The position numbers and the translations under genes are program-made. From NCBI RefSeq assembly GCF_026343295.1, contig NZ_JAPELY010000003.1:186001-250000 (forward strand): 64,000 nucleotides of DNA. The letters run 5' to 3'. Below, in pieces: positions 8,419 to 17,624 of the stretch; the first letter of the stretch is position 1; every line of letters starts with the position of its first letter. The stretch is from Streptomyces sp. NBC_00083. GTDB taxonomy: Bacteria > Actinomycetota > Actinomycetes > Streptomycetales > Streptomycetaceae. The notes beneath the pieces were generated by a model. That model had not been told where the DNA came from and ran no database searches. It saw only the letters and a list, made by a program, of their open reading frames with translations.

Positions 8419-9198
8419 ATGCGCATCGCCACCTGGAACGTGAACTCGATCACCGCTCGGCTGCCCCGTCTGCTGGCCTGGCTGGAGAGCAGCGGCACCG
8501 ATGTGCTGTGCATCCAGGAGACCAAGACCACCGTCGAGGGCTTCCCCGCCGCCGAGCTGCGCGAGCTCGGCTACGAGTCGGCGGTCAACGCCACCGGCCG
8601 GTGGAACGGGGTGGCCCTGGTCTCCCGGGTCGGCCTCGACGATGTCGTGCTCGGGCTGCCCGGCGGCCCGGACTACGAGGGCGTGGAGGAGCCGCGCGCG
8701 ATCTCGGCGACCTGCGGCGGGGTCCGCCTCTGGTCGGTCTACGTGCCGAACGGCCGCGAGGTCGCCCACGACCACTACGCGTACAAGCTGACCTGGTTCG
8801 AGGCCCTGAAGGCGGCCGTCGCCGAGGACGCGGCGGGCCCGCGCCCCTTCGCCGTGCTCGGCGACTTCAACGTGGCCCCCACCGACGAGGACGTGTACGA
8901 CCCGGCCGTCTTCGAGGGCCTCACCCATGTCACCCCGGCGGAGCGCGCCGCGCTCGCGGCCCTGCGGGAGGCCGGCCTGTCCGACGTGGTGCCGCGCCCG
9001 CTGAAGTACGACCGCCCCTACACCTACTGGGACTACCGACAGCTCGCCTTCCCCAAGAACCGGGGCATGCGCATCGACCTGGTCTACGGCAACGAGCCCT
9101 TCGCCGGCGCCGTCAAGGACAGCTACGTCGACCGCGAGGAGCGCAAGGGCAAGGGCGCGTCCGACCACGCGCCGGTCGTGGTGGACCTGGACGTCTGA
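8419..9198 (+). CDS. xthA: Exodeoxyribonuclease III (AP endonuclease)
   Basis: 259 aa, start ATG 8419 (MRIATWNVNS); an in-frame TTG at 8410 is rejected because the family begins at MRIATWNVNS. It belongs to the exonuclease/endonuclease/phosphatase fold: Asn7 in WNVNS, Glu34 in QETK, the central GDFNVAP motif, the substrate-recognition stretch YTYWDYR..RGMRIDLVYG and the catalytic SDHAPV at the C-terminus. Length matches XthA (about 260 aa). It cleaves DNA 5' to abasic sites in base-excision repair and degrades 3' ends of duplex DNA; Mg-dependent, cytoplasmic. A -10-like TAGGTT 7 nt before the ATG suggests a leaderless transcript. Confidence 0.95.
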   Translation: MRIATWNVNSITARLPRLLAWLESSGTDVLCIQETKTTVEGFPAAELRELGYESAVNATGRWNGVALVSRVGLDDVVLGLPGGPDYEGVEEPRAISATCGGVRLWSVYVPNGREVAHDHYAYKLTWFEALKAAVAEDAAGPRPFAVLGDFNVAPTDEDVYDPAVFEGLTHVTPAERAALAALREAGLSDVVPRPLKYDRPYTYWDYRQLAFPKNRGMRIDLVYGNEPFAGAVKDSYVDREERKGKGASDHAPVVVDLDV

Positions 9199-9319
9199 GC
9201 CGGCCCCGCACTCCGCCGCGGGCGGCCCCGGCAGGTGCGAGCGGCCCGGCACGGCCACCGGCACGCCGCCCCGCGTGCCCCGTAGTGCTACTGACCGTTC
9301 AAATGGGAGTCTGGATCGT

Positions 9320-9748
9320 ATGAACTTCCTCCAGAACTGGCGAAGGCGGCACTCGGCGGCGGCGTCCGTGGCGGAGATCTACCGGGAGGACCCGCAGGGC
9401 GTCGCGGAGGTGCTCTCGGAGTGTGAACTGCTGCGCACCAGGGCCTGGCAGAACAGCCTCGAACTGGACGACTCCCCGGCCTCGTTGGACGCCCTCGACC
9501 AGCTGACCCCGCGCTGGCGCGAGGACCCGGAGGAGCTGCCCTGGCTCGGCAACGACGCGGGCCTCTACCTCGGCACCGTCATCGTCCGCACCGTGCCCGG
9601 CGCGAGCTGGGACGTGTGGCCCGGCGGCCAGCCCGTGGTGCGGCTCGCCTCCGGCCGAGAGATCGACGTGGTGGACGCGGGCCTGACCTGGGCGGCGACC
9701 GGTGCCCCCGAACTGTTCCAGGTCTACGCGGAGGCCGCGGAGGCCTGA
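9320..9748 (+). CDS. DUF6278-type small protein
   Basis: 142 aa from ATG 9320 (MNFLQNWRRRHSAAASVAEIYREDP). An open frame extends 45 nt upstream, but the Shine-Dalgarno-like GGGAG at 9305-9309 (10 nt before the ATG) favours this start. It is a soluble, acidic protein, with the conserved-looking blocks PWLGNDAGLYLGTVIVRTVPGASW and GREIDVVDAGLTWA in the second half. The pattern matches a small actinomycete family of unknown function. No catalytic signature was seen. It stands alone between xthA and the glutamate transporter genes, all on the plus strand. Confidence 0.7.
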   Translation: MNFLQNWRRRHSAAASVAEIYREDPQGVAEVLSECELLRTRAWQNSLELDDSPASLDALDQLTPRWREDPEELPWLGNDAGLYLGTVIVRTVPGASWDVWPGGQPVVRLASGREIDVVDAGLTWAATGAPELFQVYAEAAEA

Positions 9749-9846
9749 CCGGGCCCGCCCTGGAGCCCGCCCCGGTCGGCGCGCAGCACGTCCGCACGGC
9801 GCCTCATGAGCGTCAGGCCAAAATACGGTTTATGCCCTATTCGCGC

Positions 9847-9899
9847 GTGTCGAGATGAAGTCCCTTATCGGGCTGGATAGTTTGCGCTGACCTCGACAC
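9847..9899 (+). promoter_or_regulatory. Candidate promoter/operator region of the gluABCD operon
   Basis: An 8-bp inverted repeat, GTGTCGAG at 9847-9854 and CTCGACAC at 9892-9899, flanks a -10-like GATAGT at 9876-9881. No convincing -35 was found at 17-18 bp. The 175-bp gap before gluA is locally less GC-rich (AAAATACGG and TTTATGCCC at about 9820-9838), as expected for a control region. Confidence 0.35.
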
Positions 9900-9923
9900 A
9901 GCGATGAGTGGGCAGGACAGTGT

Positions 9924-10667
<744 letters not shown>

Positions 10668-10686
10668 ACGGGGGGTGAACGCAACG

Positions 10687-11592
10687 ATGACGGCCACACG
10701 ACGCGCGCTCGCCGCGCTGCTGCTCGTCCTGGCCCTGGCCGGCTGCGGCAAGTCGGGCAGCCCGCCGGTCAAGGGCCCCAAGGCCGAACTGCTGCCGCAC
10801 TACTCGGTGGCCAAGGACGTCAGCCTGCCCGACTCCCCGGTGTGGCGGCGCGCGAAGAACCGCGGCCACCTGGTCGTCGGCGCCAAGGAGGACCAGCCCT
10901 ACCTCGGCGAGAAGGACCCGGCCACCGGCGTCTACACCGGCTTCGACATCGAGATCGCCAAAATGATGTCCGCTTCGCTCGGCTTCGATCCGGCGACCAT
11001 CCAATTCAAGACGATCGCCTCGGCGAACCGTGAAACCGCACTGCAGAACGGCCAGATCGACTACTACGTCGGCACCTACACCATCAACGACAACCGCAAG
11101 AAGCTAGTCGGCTTCGCGGGCCCCTACTACATGGCGGGCCAGGGGCTCCTGGTGCGCACGGACGAGGACAACCTCACCACGCCCCAGGACTTCGACGGCA
11201 AGCGGGTCTGCTCGGCCGCCGGCTCCACCCCGTACCAGCGGATGGTGAAGGACTACCCGAAGGTCGACATGGTCGCCTACGACACCTACTCGGTGTGCGT
11301 CGACAACCTGCTCACCTTCCAGGTCGCGGCCGTCACCACCGACGACACCATCCTGAGCGGCTACGCGGCCAAGGTGCCCGACGAACTCAAGGTGGTCGGC
11401 AAGCCGTTCTCCAAGGAGCCGTACGGCGTCGGCGTGCCCAGGAGCGACAACACGCTGCGGTTCTTCCTCGACGACGCCATCGAGGCCCACGAGAAGAACG
11501 GCGACTGGAAGAAGGCGTACGACGCGACGCTCGGCCTGTCCGGGCGCCCCCCGGCCCCCGCGCCGCCCATCGACCGCTACCCGGCGAGCTGA
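10687..11592 (+). CDS. gluB: Glutamate-binding lipoprotein
   Basis: 301 aa from ATG 10687; an in-frame GTG at 10675 overlaps the GGGGG Shine-Dalgarno tract and is rejected. The signal peptide MTATRRALAALLLVLALAGC has a lipobox LAGC, so Cys20 would be lipidated and the protein anchored outside the membrane. The mature part is a periplasmic-binding-protein family 3 fold with TGFDIEIAKMMSASLGF, QNGQIDYYVGTYTINDNRKKLVGFAGPYY and the hinge stretch DFDGKRVCSAAGSTPY. It delivers substrate to GluC/GluD. It is 19 nt after gluA and 7 nt before gluC, one operon. Confidence 0.92.
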   Translation: MTATRRALAALLLVLALAGCGKSGSPPVKGPKAELLPHYSVAKDVSLPDSPVWRRAKNRGHLVVGAKEDQPYLGEKDPATGVYTGFDIEIAKMMSASLGFDPATIQFKTIASANRETALQNGQIDYYVGTYTINDNRKKLVGFAGPYYMAGQGLLVRTDEDNLTTPQDFDGKRVCSAAGSTPYQRMVKDYPKVDMVAYDTYSVCVDNLLTFQVAAVTTDDTILSGYAAKVPDELKVVGKPFSKEPYGVGVPRSDNTLRFFLDDAIEAHEKNGDWKKAYDATLGLSGRPPAPAPPIDRYPAS

Positions 11593-11599
11593 GGCCGCA

Positions 11600-12244
11600 A
11601 TGGACGTACTCACCAAGAACTTCTCGCTGTACGGCAAGGGCTTCCTCGGCACCGTCGAACTGACCGTCTACGCCTCGGCGCTGGCCCTGGTGCTCGGCTT
11701 CGTCATGGCGTCGTGCCGGGTGTCACCGGTCGGCTCGTTCCGCGCGCTCGGCACGGTCTGGGTGACGGTGCTGCGCAACACACCGCTCACCCTGCTCTTC
11801 TTCGCCGTGCTGCTCGGCCTGCCGCGCTTCGGCCTGGTGCTGCCCTTCCAGCTCTTCGCGGTGATCGCGCTCGGCTGCTACACCTCCGCGTTCATCTGCG
11901 AGGCGCTGCGCTCCGGCATCAACACCGTGCCGAAGGGCCAGGGCGAGGCGGCCCGAAGCCTCGGGATGACGTTCGGGCAGACCCTCTCCGGGGTCGTGCT
12001 GCCGCAGGCGTTCCGCTCGGTGATCCCGCCGATCGGTTCCACCCTGATCGCGCTCGCCAAGAACTCGGCGATCGCGGGGGCGTTCAGCGTGACCGAACTC
12101 CTCGGCACGTACAAGACGTTGAGCGAGCTCGGCTACAACATCATCTGGACCTTCGTCTGGATCGCCGTCGGCTACCTGATCATCACCCTCTTCATCAGCG
12201 CCGTCTTCACCGTCCTCGAGAAGCGCTGGGGAGTCGCCCGATGA
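11600..12244 (+). CDS. gluC: Glutamate ABC transporter, permease
   Basis: 214 aa, ATG 11600. Polar amino acid permease (HisM-type) with about five membrane helices and the ATPase-contact EAA loop EAARSLGMTFGQTLSGVVLPQAFR at about 116-139. The N-terminal PAAT motif GTVELTVYASALAL and the block TVLRNTPLTLLFFAVLLGLP are typical. The stop TGA overlaps the start of gluD (ATGA at 12241-12244), so the two permease subunits are translationally coupled, consistent with a 1:1 heterodimer in the cytoplasmic membrane. Confidence 0.92.
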   Translation: MDVLTKNFSLYGKGFLGTVELTVYASALALVLGFVMASCRVSPVGSFRALGTVWVTVLRNTPLTLLFFAVLLGLPRFGLVLPFQLFAVIALGCYTSAFICEALRSGINTVPKGQGEAARSLGMTFGQTLSGVVLPQAFRSVIPPIGSTLIALAKNSAIAGAFSVTELLGTYKTLSELGYNIIWTFVWIAVGYLIITLFISAVFTVLEKRWGVAR

Positions 12245-13125
12245 CCGCGCCACTGGCCACGGAATCCACCGCCCTCTACGACATCCCGGGGCCCAGGACC
12301 CGACAGCGGCACCTGGTCTACGGAGTCATCTCGACGATCCTGATCCTCGCCCTGATCGGCTGGGTCCTGTATCTCCTGTTCGACACCGACCAGTTCACCT
12401 CCGCCAAGTGGACGCCGTTCGAGTACAAGGGCATCCAGGAGCTGCTGCTCCGCGGGCTCGGCAACACCCTGCGGGCCTTCGCGTTCGCCTCGGTGCTCTC
12501 GCTCGCGCTCGGCGCGGTGCTCGCCACGGGGCGGCTCTCCGACCACCGGCCGGTGCGCTGGCTGGCGACCCTGCTCGTCGAGTTCTTCCGCGCGATGCCC
12601 GTCCTCGTGATGATCTTCTTCATCTTCGTGGCGCTGAAGGTGCAGCCGCTGCCCGCTCTGGTGGCCGGCCTCACGCTGTACAACGGCTCGGTCCTCGCCG
12701 AGGTCTTCCGGGCCGGCGTCAACTCCGTGGAACGCGGCCAGAAGGAGGCGGCATTCTCTCTCGGCATGCGCAAGGCGCAGGTCATGACGTACGTGCTGGT
12801 CCCCCAGGGGGTCAGGGCGATGCTGCCGACCATCATCAGCCAGCTGGTGGTCGCCCTGAAGGACACCTCGCTCGGCTATCTGATCACCTATGAGGAGTTC
12901 CTCCACGCGGGGAAGCTCATCGCGTCGAATCTCGACTACGATTTGCCGTTCATCCCCGTGGTGATGGTGATCTCACCGATCTACATCGGGATGTGCATGC
13001 TGCTTTCCTGGTTCGCCACCTGGATGGCCAGGAGACAGAAGCGCAATCCCAAGACGGAGGCCGTGGACGTCGCACCGGCCGAACCAGGGACGCTGCTGCC
13101 GAGGGGGCCCCAGCCGGGTCCTTGA
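12241..13125 (+). CDS. gluD: Glutamate ABC transporter, permease
   Basis: 294 aa, ATG 12241 in a 4-nt overlap with gluC. It is a HisM-type permease with about five to six helices, EAA loop KEAAFSLGMRKAQVMTYVLVPQGVR near 171-195, and the block FFRAMPVLVMIFFIFVALKVQPLP. It is longer than GluC because of a 30-residue cytoplasmic N-terminus (LATESTALYDIPGPRTRQRH) and a hydrophilic C-terminal tail after SWFATWMARRQKR. Last gene of the operon; no clear terminator hairpin with a T-run follows. Confidence 0.92.
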   Translation: MTAPLATESTALYDIPGPRTRQRHLVYGVISTILILALIGWVLYLLFDTDQFTSAKWTPFEYKGIQELLLRGLGNTLRAFAFASVLSLALGAVLATGRLSDHRPVRWLATLLVEFFRAMPVLVMIFFIFVALKVQPLPALVAGLTLYNGSVLAEVFRAGVNSVERGQKEAAFSLGMRKAQVMTYVLVPQGVRAMLPTIISQLVVALKDTSLGYLITYEEFLHAGKLIASNLDYDLPFIPVVMVISPIYIGMCMLLSWFATWMARRQKRNPKTEAVDVAPAEPGTLLPRGPQPGP

Positions 13126-13180
13126 GGCCGGGGGGAGTGCAGCAGCTCAGGGGCCATGCCCGCCCGGCAGCAGCCGGTGA

Positions 13181-13331
13181 TCACTTCTCGCGGAGCGGCA
13201 CCGTCAGAGATGACGGATCCGACGCGGGCGAGGAGAAGGTCAGCTGCGTGCCGAGCGGGTTGTGCTCGATGCGGAGCGGGCCCACGTCGTGAAGAAGGGC
13301 GACGGGGGCCGCTCTCCGCAGCGCCGGCGGG
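13181..13331 (-). pseudogene. Possible gene remnant or unrecognised short C-terminal frame
   Basis: The minus strand directly after the L,D-transpeptidase stop stays open in another frame and ends at TGA (13181-13183). It reads ...VALLHDVGPLRIEHNPLGTQL and then ...FSSPASDPSSLTVPLREK-stop. The ordered residues look protein-like and differ from shadow-frame composition, but there is no start codon of its own and no Shine-Dalgarno site, so it may be the tail of a decayed gene. The family was not recognised. A 6-bp hairpin with a GAGA loop (13201-13216) lies inside it. Confidence 0.25.
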
Positions 13332-14549
13332 TCAGCCGGCCGCCGGGGCGGTCAGGGCGCTCTTCGCCTTCCACGCGTCGTACGACAGGTTCCACTCGCC
13401 GTAGCCGTTGTTGAGGGCCTGGGTGCCCTTGGCCCCGTCGCCGGTGATCTCGAACGGGTCGCCGACCTGGACCGTCCCGTACACGTACTTGGCGTCCGCG
13501 TCGCTCATGCCGATGCAGCCCGAACTCTTGTTGGCGGCACCGAAGTAGGAGGCGTTCCAGGGCGCCGCGTGCGCGTACATCCCGGACCAGGTGAGCCGCA
13601 TCGAGTAGTCGACCATCTTGTTGTACGAGCTGCCGAGGCCCACGGTCTCGGAGTTCATGTTGATCGTGCCCTCCTTCGCCATCAGGACGGTCTTGCCGCG
13701 CCACGACGCCTTGTCGCCGCCGGGGGTGCCCGCCGACACCGGGATGTCCTTCAGGAGCGCGCCGTCGCGGTAGAGCTTGAGGCGGTGGGTGGAGAGGTCC
13801 ACCTTGGCGATCTGGTTCCTGCCGATCGTGAAGTCGGTCTTGTAGTCCTTCACGAACCAGCCGCCCGAGGTGCCCGAGTCGACGCCGTTGAGGTCGGCCT
13901 CCAGGGTCACCTTGGTGCCGGACTTCCAGTACTCCTTGGGGCGCCAGTCGATGCGGTCCTTGCCCGAGTAGTCCTGCATCCAGCCCCAGGAGCCCTCGGT
14001 GCTGTCCGAGGTCGTCACCTTGAGGTGCTTCTCCACGTCGGCCTTGTTCTTGACCGGGTTGTCGAAGACGATCGAGACCGGCTGGCCCACGCCCACCGTG
14101 GTGCCCTTGCCCGGCACCATGCTCACCTTGTTGACCTTGCCTGCGGCGGCCGTGGTGAACGAGGCCCGTGCCGTCGCGCCCTTGGCGTCCTTCGCCTCGA
14201 CGGTGTACTTGGTGCCGGGCGCGGCCGAGCGCTCGGAGGTCCAGGACCTGCCGTCGGCGGCTATTTTGCCGGTGAGCGTGCCGCCCTTGGCGTCGGTGAC
14301 CGTGACGCTCCCCAGGGCGCCGTCGGCGAGCGTGACCTTCACCGGCTCACCGGCCTTCGCCTGATCACCCGTCAGATTCACCGCGATCTCCGGCTTCTTC
14401 GCCGCTTTGAGATCGGTCTTTCCGTCGCCGGAGGAGGACCCGCCGCCCCCGCACGCCGTCAGCGCGGCGGCGAGGGCCGCCGTTCCGGCGACGGCGGCGA
14501 TGCGGACCGAACGGCGGGAGAAGGAGGGGTGGCGAGGTGTGCGGCTCAA
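13332..14549 (-). CDS. L,D-transpeptidase lipoprotein with Ig-like domains (YkuD)
   Basis: 405 aa from TTG 14549, chosen because GGAGGT (14557-14562, minus strand) sits 7 nt upstream; the ATG at 14582 lies upstream of that site and is a poor start. The signal peptide ends in LTAC (Cys33), so it is a lipoprotein. Two Ig-like domains (about 50-250) precede a YkuD catalytic domain, with the conserved His in MYAHAAPWN and nucleophile Cys345 in SSGCIGMSDAD. The usual SHGC is SSGC here. It cross-links peptidoglycan stems between meso/LL-DAP residues (3-3 links) outside the membrane. It points away from femX-murJ, so the two groups diverge from 14550-14774. Similar to mycobacterial LdtMt2-like proteins in layout. 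Confidence 0.92.
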   Translation of the reverse strand: MSRTPRHPSFSRRSVRIAAVAGTAALAAALTACGGGGSSSGDGKTDLKAAKKPEIAVNLTGDQAKAGEPVKVTLADGALGSVTVTDAKGGTLTGKIAADGRSWTSERSAAPGTKYTVEAKDAKGATARASFTTAAAGKVNKVSMVPGKGTTVGVGQPVSIVFDNPVKNKADVEKHLKVTTSDSTEGSWGWMQDYSGKDRIDWRPKEYWKSGTKVTLEADLNGVDSGTSGGWFVKDYKTDFTIGRNQIAKVDLSTHRLKLYRDGALLKDIPVSAGTPGGDKASWRGKTVLMAKEGTINMNSETVGLGSSYNKMVDYSMRLTWSGMYAHAAPWNASYFGAANKSSGCIGMSDADAKYVYGTVQVGDPFEITGDGAKGTQALNNGYGEWNLSYDAWKAKSALTAPAAG

Positions 14550-14774
14550 CTGAAAGACCTCCGTTGCACATGCGTTTTCCATAGGTGAGAGTCACCAGCC
14601 GGACTTCAGGTTGCAGGACGCAGCGGAAAGCTCCGCGATTCCTCTGTGACAAGAACCGCACAACAACGGTCATCGTCCGGTCACATTCGACGCGAGAAGT
14701 GGTCATGGACCGCTGTGAGCATCCTGTGCATCCCCGGGGGGCCGACGCCGGGGCGCACTTGGGAGGCCACAGAC

Positions 14775-15932
14775 GTGTCCGCACTGCTGGTGACCGGCGA
14801 GCGAGACCAGGACGCCGGGGTCCGCGCCCTGGACACCGCCGAGTACCGGACCTTCCTCGAAGGCCGGGCCGACGTCAGCTTTCTGCAATGTCCCTCGTGG
14901 GCCGATGTGAAGGACCAATGGGCCAGTGAAAGGGTCGGATGGTCCCTTGACAGCGGTGAATTGACCGGCGCGGCCCAGATTCTCTACCGGCAATTCCCCG
15001 GCACCCGGAAATACTTCGCCTATCTGCCGGAAGGCCCGGTCGCCGACTGGTCCGACCCGCATATCGACCGCTGGCTCGGCCCCCTGCTGCGCCATCTGCG
15101 GAGGGCCGGCGCGTTCGCGGTGCGGATCGGGCCCATGCCCGCCTACCGGCGCTGGGAGGCCTCCCGCCTCAAGGCCGCCACCGGAGCCGGCCGCAGGATC
15201 GGCGACGTCCTCGCGAGCGAGGTGGACCCGCTCGGCTCCGCCGTCGCCGAACGGCTGCGCGCCCGCGGCTGGAAGCGGTGCGGCGACGACGGCGGCGACG
15301 CCGACGCCCAGCCCCGCCACGTCTTCCGGCTGCCGCTGGCAGGGCGCACCACCGAGCAGCTGTGGGCCGGGCTCAACCAGGAGTGGCGGCGCAATGTGCG
15401 CGCCGCCGACCGGGCTGGGGTGGAGGTCGTCGTCGCCGGCCCCGAGTACCTGCCGGAGTTCTACCGGCTGCTGCGGATCACCGAGGAGCGCGACGGATTC
15501 CGCCTCGGCCGCTCCCTGGCGTACTACGAGCGCCAGTACGCGGCCCTCAACGCCGAACAGTCCGGCCGGATGCGGCTCTACCTCGCCGTCCACCGGGGCG
15601 AGGTGCTCGCCGCGCACACCATGATCACGGTGGGCGGGCGGGCCTGGTACCAGACCGGCGCGTCCGCCGACCACCGCCGCGAGGTGCGCCCCAGCAACGC
15701 GCTGCAGTGGCAGATGATCCAGGACGCCCGCGCCTGCGGCGCCGAGGTCTACGACATGCGCGGGGTACCCTCCACTCTCGATCCGCACGACCGCCCCTTC
15801 GGTCTGCTGCGCTGGAAACTGGGCACCGGCGGCCACGTCGCCGAGACCCTGGGGGAGTGGGAGACATGCACGGGCGGGACCACCAACAACGCGCTCTACC
15901 GCGCCTTCCAGGCGTATCTGGCACGCCGGTGA
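14775..15932 (+). CDS. femX: FemX/FemA-like peptidyltransferase (interpeptide bridge)
   Basis: 385 aa from GTG 14775: GGGAGG at 14761-14766 stands 8 nt upstream. The open frame begins about 130 nt earlier but has no ribosome site. It is the Fem/MurM family, two GNAT-like halves: first half SFLQCPSWADVKDQWASERVGW and FAYLPEGPVADW, second half LNQEWRRNVRAADRAGVEV, ERDGFRLGRSLAYYERQY, GEVLAAHTMITVGGRAWYQTGAS and YDMRGVPSTLDP. Such enzymes use aminoacyl-tRNA to add the bridge amino acid (glycine in Streptomyces) to lipid II. The murJ start overlaps its stop (GTGA), so the bridge enzyme and the lipid II flippase are translationally coupled, which fits a shared job. Confidence 0.88.
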   Translation: MSALLVTGERDQDAGVRALDTAEYRTFLEGRADVSFLQCPSWADVKDQWASERVGWSLDSGELTGAAQILYRQFPGTRKYFAYLPEGPVADWSDPHIDRWLGPLLRHLRRAGAFAVRIGPMPAYRRWEASRLKAATGAGRRIGDVLASEVDPLGSAVAERLRARGWKRCGDDGGDADAQPRHVFRLPLAGRTTEQLWAGLNQEWRRNVRAADRAGVEVVVAGPEYLPEFYRLLRITEERDGFRLGRSLAYYERQYAALNAEQSGRMRLYLAVHRGEVLAAHTMITVGGRAWYQTGASADHRREVRPSNALQWQMIQDARACGAEVYDMRGVPSTLDPHDRPFGLLRWKLGTGGHVAETLGEWETCTGGTTNNALYRAFQAYLARR

Positions 15933-17590
15933 CCACCACCGCGGCCCCGGCCGGGAGCGCGAGCGCGGGGCTGCTGCGCAGCAGCGCACTGATGGCGGCC
16001 GGCTCCGTCGTCTCGCGCGCCACCGGCTTCGTACGCTCCGCGGTGATCGCGGCGGCGCTCGGCGTCGGGCTGCTCGGCGACGGGTACGCCGTCGCCAACA
16101 ACGTCCCCAACATCCTCTACATGCTGCTCATCGGCGGCACCCTCAACGCGGTCTTCGTGCCCGAGCTGGTGCGTGCGGCCAAGGAGCACAGCGACGGCGG
16201 CGCGGCCTACACCGACCGGCTCATGACGGCCTGCGCCTGCGCGCTCGCCGTGATCACGGCGCTCGCCGTCCTCGCCGCCCCGGCGATCGTCCACGGATAC
16301 ACCGACTACAGCGGCGCCCAGGCCGACCTCACCATCGCGCTGGCCCGCTACTGCCTGCCGCAGATCCTCTTCTACGGCCTGTTCACGCTGTTCGGCCAAG
16401 TCCTCAACGCGCGCGGCAGGTTCGGCGCCATGATGTGGACGCCGGTGCTCAACAACATCGTCGTCATCGCCGTGTTCGGGTCCTATCTGGCCCTCGCCGC
16501 ACAGGGCGGCGGCACCCTGAGCGCGGGCGACGCGCGCCTGCTCGGCTGGGGCACCACCGCCGGCATCGCCGTCCAGGCCCTCGCCCTGGTGCCGTCGCTG
16601 CGCGCGGCCCGGTTCCGCTGGCGCCCGCGGTTCGACTGGCGCGGCCACGGGCTCGGCCGGCCGCTGCGCTCGGCGGGCTGGGCGGTGCTGCTCGTCGTCT
16701 CCAACCAGCTCGCCTACTGGGTGGTGACCCGGCTCTCCACCACCGCCGGAGCCGAGGCCGTGCGCGAGGGCGTCGGCGGGGGAGCGGGCTACACCGCGTA
16801 CACCAACGCCTATGTGCTCTGGATGGTGCCGCACGGCATCGTCACCGTGTCCCTCGTCACCGCCCTCATGCCGAAGATGAGCCGCGCGTCGGCCGACGGC
16901 GACCTCGCCCAGGTGCGCCGCGACCTCTCGTACGGGCTGCGGACCTGCGCCGCGGTCATCGTGCCCGCCGCCTGCGCCCTGTTCGCGCTCGCGCCCTGGA
17001 TCCTCGGCTCGGTCTACGCGTACGGGAGGACCGGCTCCGGCGACATCGCGATCATGGCGGGCATGCTCATGGCGTTCGCGCCCGGCCTCGTGGCGCTGTC
17101 CGGTCAGTACGTCCTCTCGCGCGGCTTCTACGCGCTCGGCGACACCCGCACCCCCTTCCTGCTCAACCTCGTCATCTCCGGCCTGAACGCCGCGCTCACC
17201 GTCGTCGCGTACGCCGTGCTCCCGGCGCGCTGGGCGGTGACCGGGATCGCCGGGGCCTACACCGTGGCGCTGTGCGCGGGGCTGGCGGCCACCGCGTACA
17301 CCCTCAACCGCAGGCTCGGCGGCGGCCCGCTGGTGCGCTCGCCCGCCGTCCTCGCCCACCTGCGGCTCCTCCTGGCCTGCGTGCCCGCCGCCGCGCTCGG
17401 TTACGGAGCGGCGCGCGCCGCCGACCCGCTCGGCAGCGTCGCCGGGGCCGGCGCGGGGACCGTCGCGCTCGTGGTCGTCCTCGCGCTGCTCGCCCGGCCG
17501 CTCGGCCTCACCGACATCAACGCCGTGCTCGACAAGGTGCGCCCCGCCGGCCGGGTGCGCCCCGCCGGCGGCCGGCACCGAGCCCGGTGA
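15929..17590 (+). CDS. murJ: MurJ/MviN-type lipid II flippase
   Basis: 553 aa from GTG 15929, overlapping the femX stop by 4 nt; the frame is open far upstream but that part is a shadow of femX. It is a MOP-superfamily membrane protein with about 14 helices: RSSALMAAGSVVSRATGFVRSAVIAAALG at the N-terminus is the MviN hallmark, followed by NNVPNILYMLLIGGTLNAVFVPELVRA, LFTLFGQVLNARGRFGAMMWTPVLNNIV and QYVLSRGFYALGDTRTPF. The C-terminus is short (RPAGRVRPAGGRHRAR), without the long cytoplasmic pseudokinase or Pro-rich extension seen in mycobacterial and many Streptomyces MurJ proteins. It moves lipid-linked peptidoglycan precursors across the membrane. Actinomycetes often carry more than one copy, so this may not be the main one. 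Confidence 0.9.
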   Translation: MTTTAAPAGSASAGLLRSSALMAAGSVVSRATGFVRSAVIAAALGVGLLGDGYAVANNVPNILYMLLIGGTLNAVFVPELVRAAKEHSDGGAAYTDRLMTACACALAVITALAVLAAPAIVHGYTDYSGAQADLTIALARYCLPQILFYGLFTLFGQVLNARGRFGAMMWTPVLNNIVVIAVFGSYLALAAQGGGTLSAGDARLLGWGTTAGIAVQALALVPSLRAARFRWRPRFDWRGHGLGRPLRSAGWAVLLVVSNQLAYWVVTRLSTTAGAEAVREGVGGGAGYTAYTNAYVLWMVPHGIVTVSLVTALMPKMSRASADGDLAQVRRDLSYGLRTCAAVIVPAACALFALAPWILGSVYAYGRTGSGDIAIMAGMLMAFAPGLVALSGQYVLSRGFYALGDTRTPFLLNLVISGLNAALTVVAYAVLPARWAVTGIAGAYTVALCAGLAATAYTLNRRLGGGPLVRSPAVLAHLRLLLACVPAAALGYGAARAADPLGSVAGAGAGTVALVVVLALLARPLGLTDINAVLDKVRPAGRVRPAGGRHRAR

Positions 17591-17617
17591 CGGGACAATC
17601 CAGACCCTTGGGATACT
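17587..17617 (+). promoter_or_regulatory. Candidate promoter of the two-component operon (leaderless)
   Basis: -35 GTGACG at 17587-17592 and -10 GATACT at 17612-17617, with a 19-bp spacer. The -10 ends 7 nt before the response-regulator ATG (17625) and no Shine-Dalgarno site is present, so the mRNA would start at the ATG. The -35 lies over the murJ stop. Confidence 0.4.
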
Positions 17618-17624
17618 GACGCCT

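Noticed and set aside
6946..9264. 772-codon minus-strand frame
   Set aside because: Antisense to pcaDC, the MBL gene and xthA; His/Asp/Gly/Val-rich shadow composition without motifs.
15278..15928. Longer MurJ start upstream of 15929
   Set aside because: That frame lies wholly inside femX with Arg/Pro-rich shadow sequence; MviN motifs begin only after 15929.
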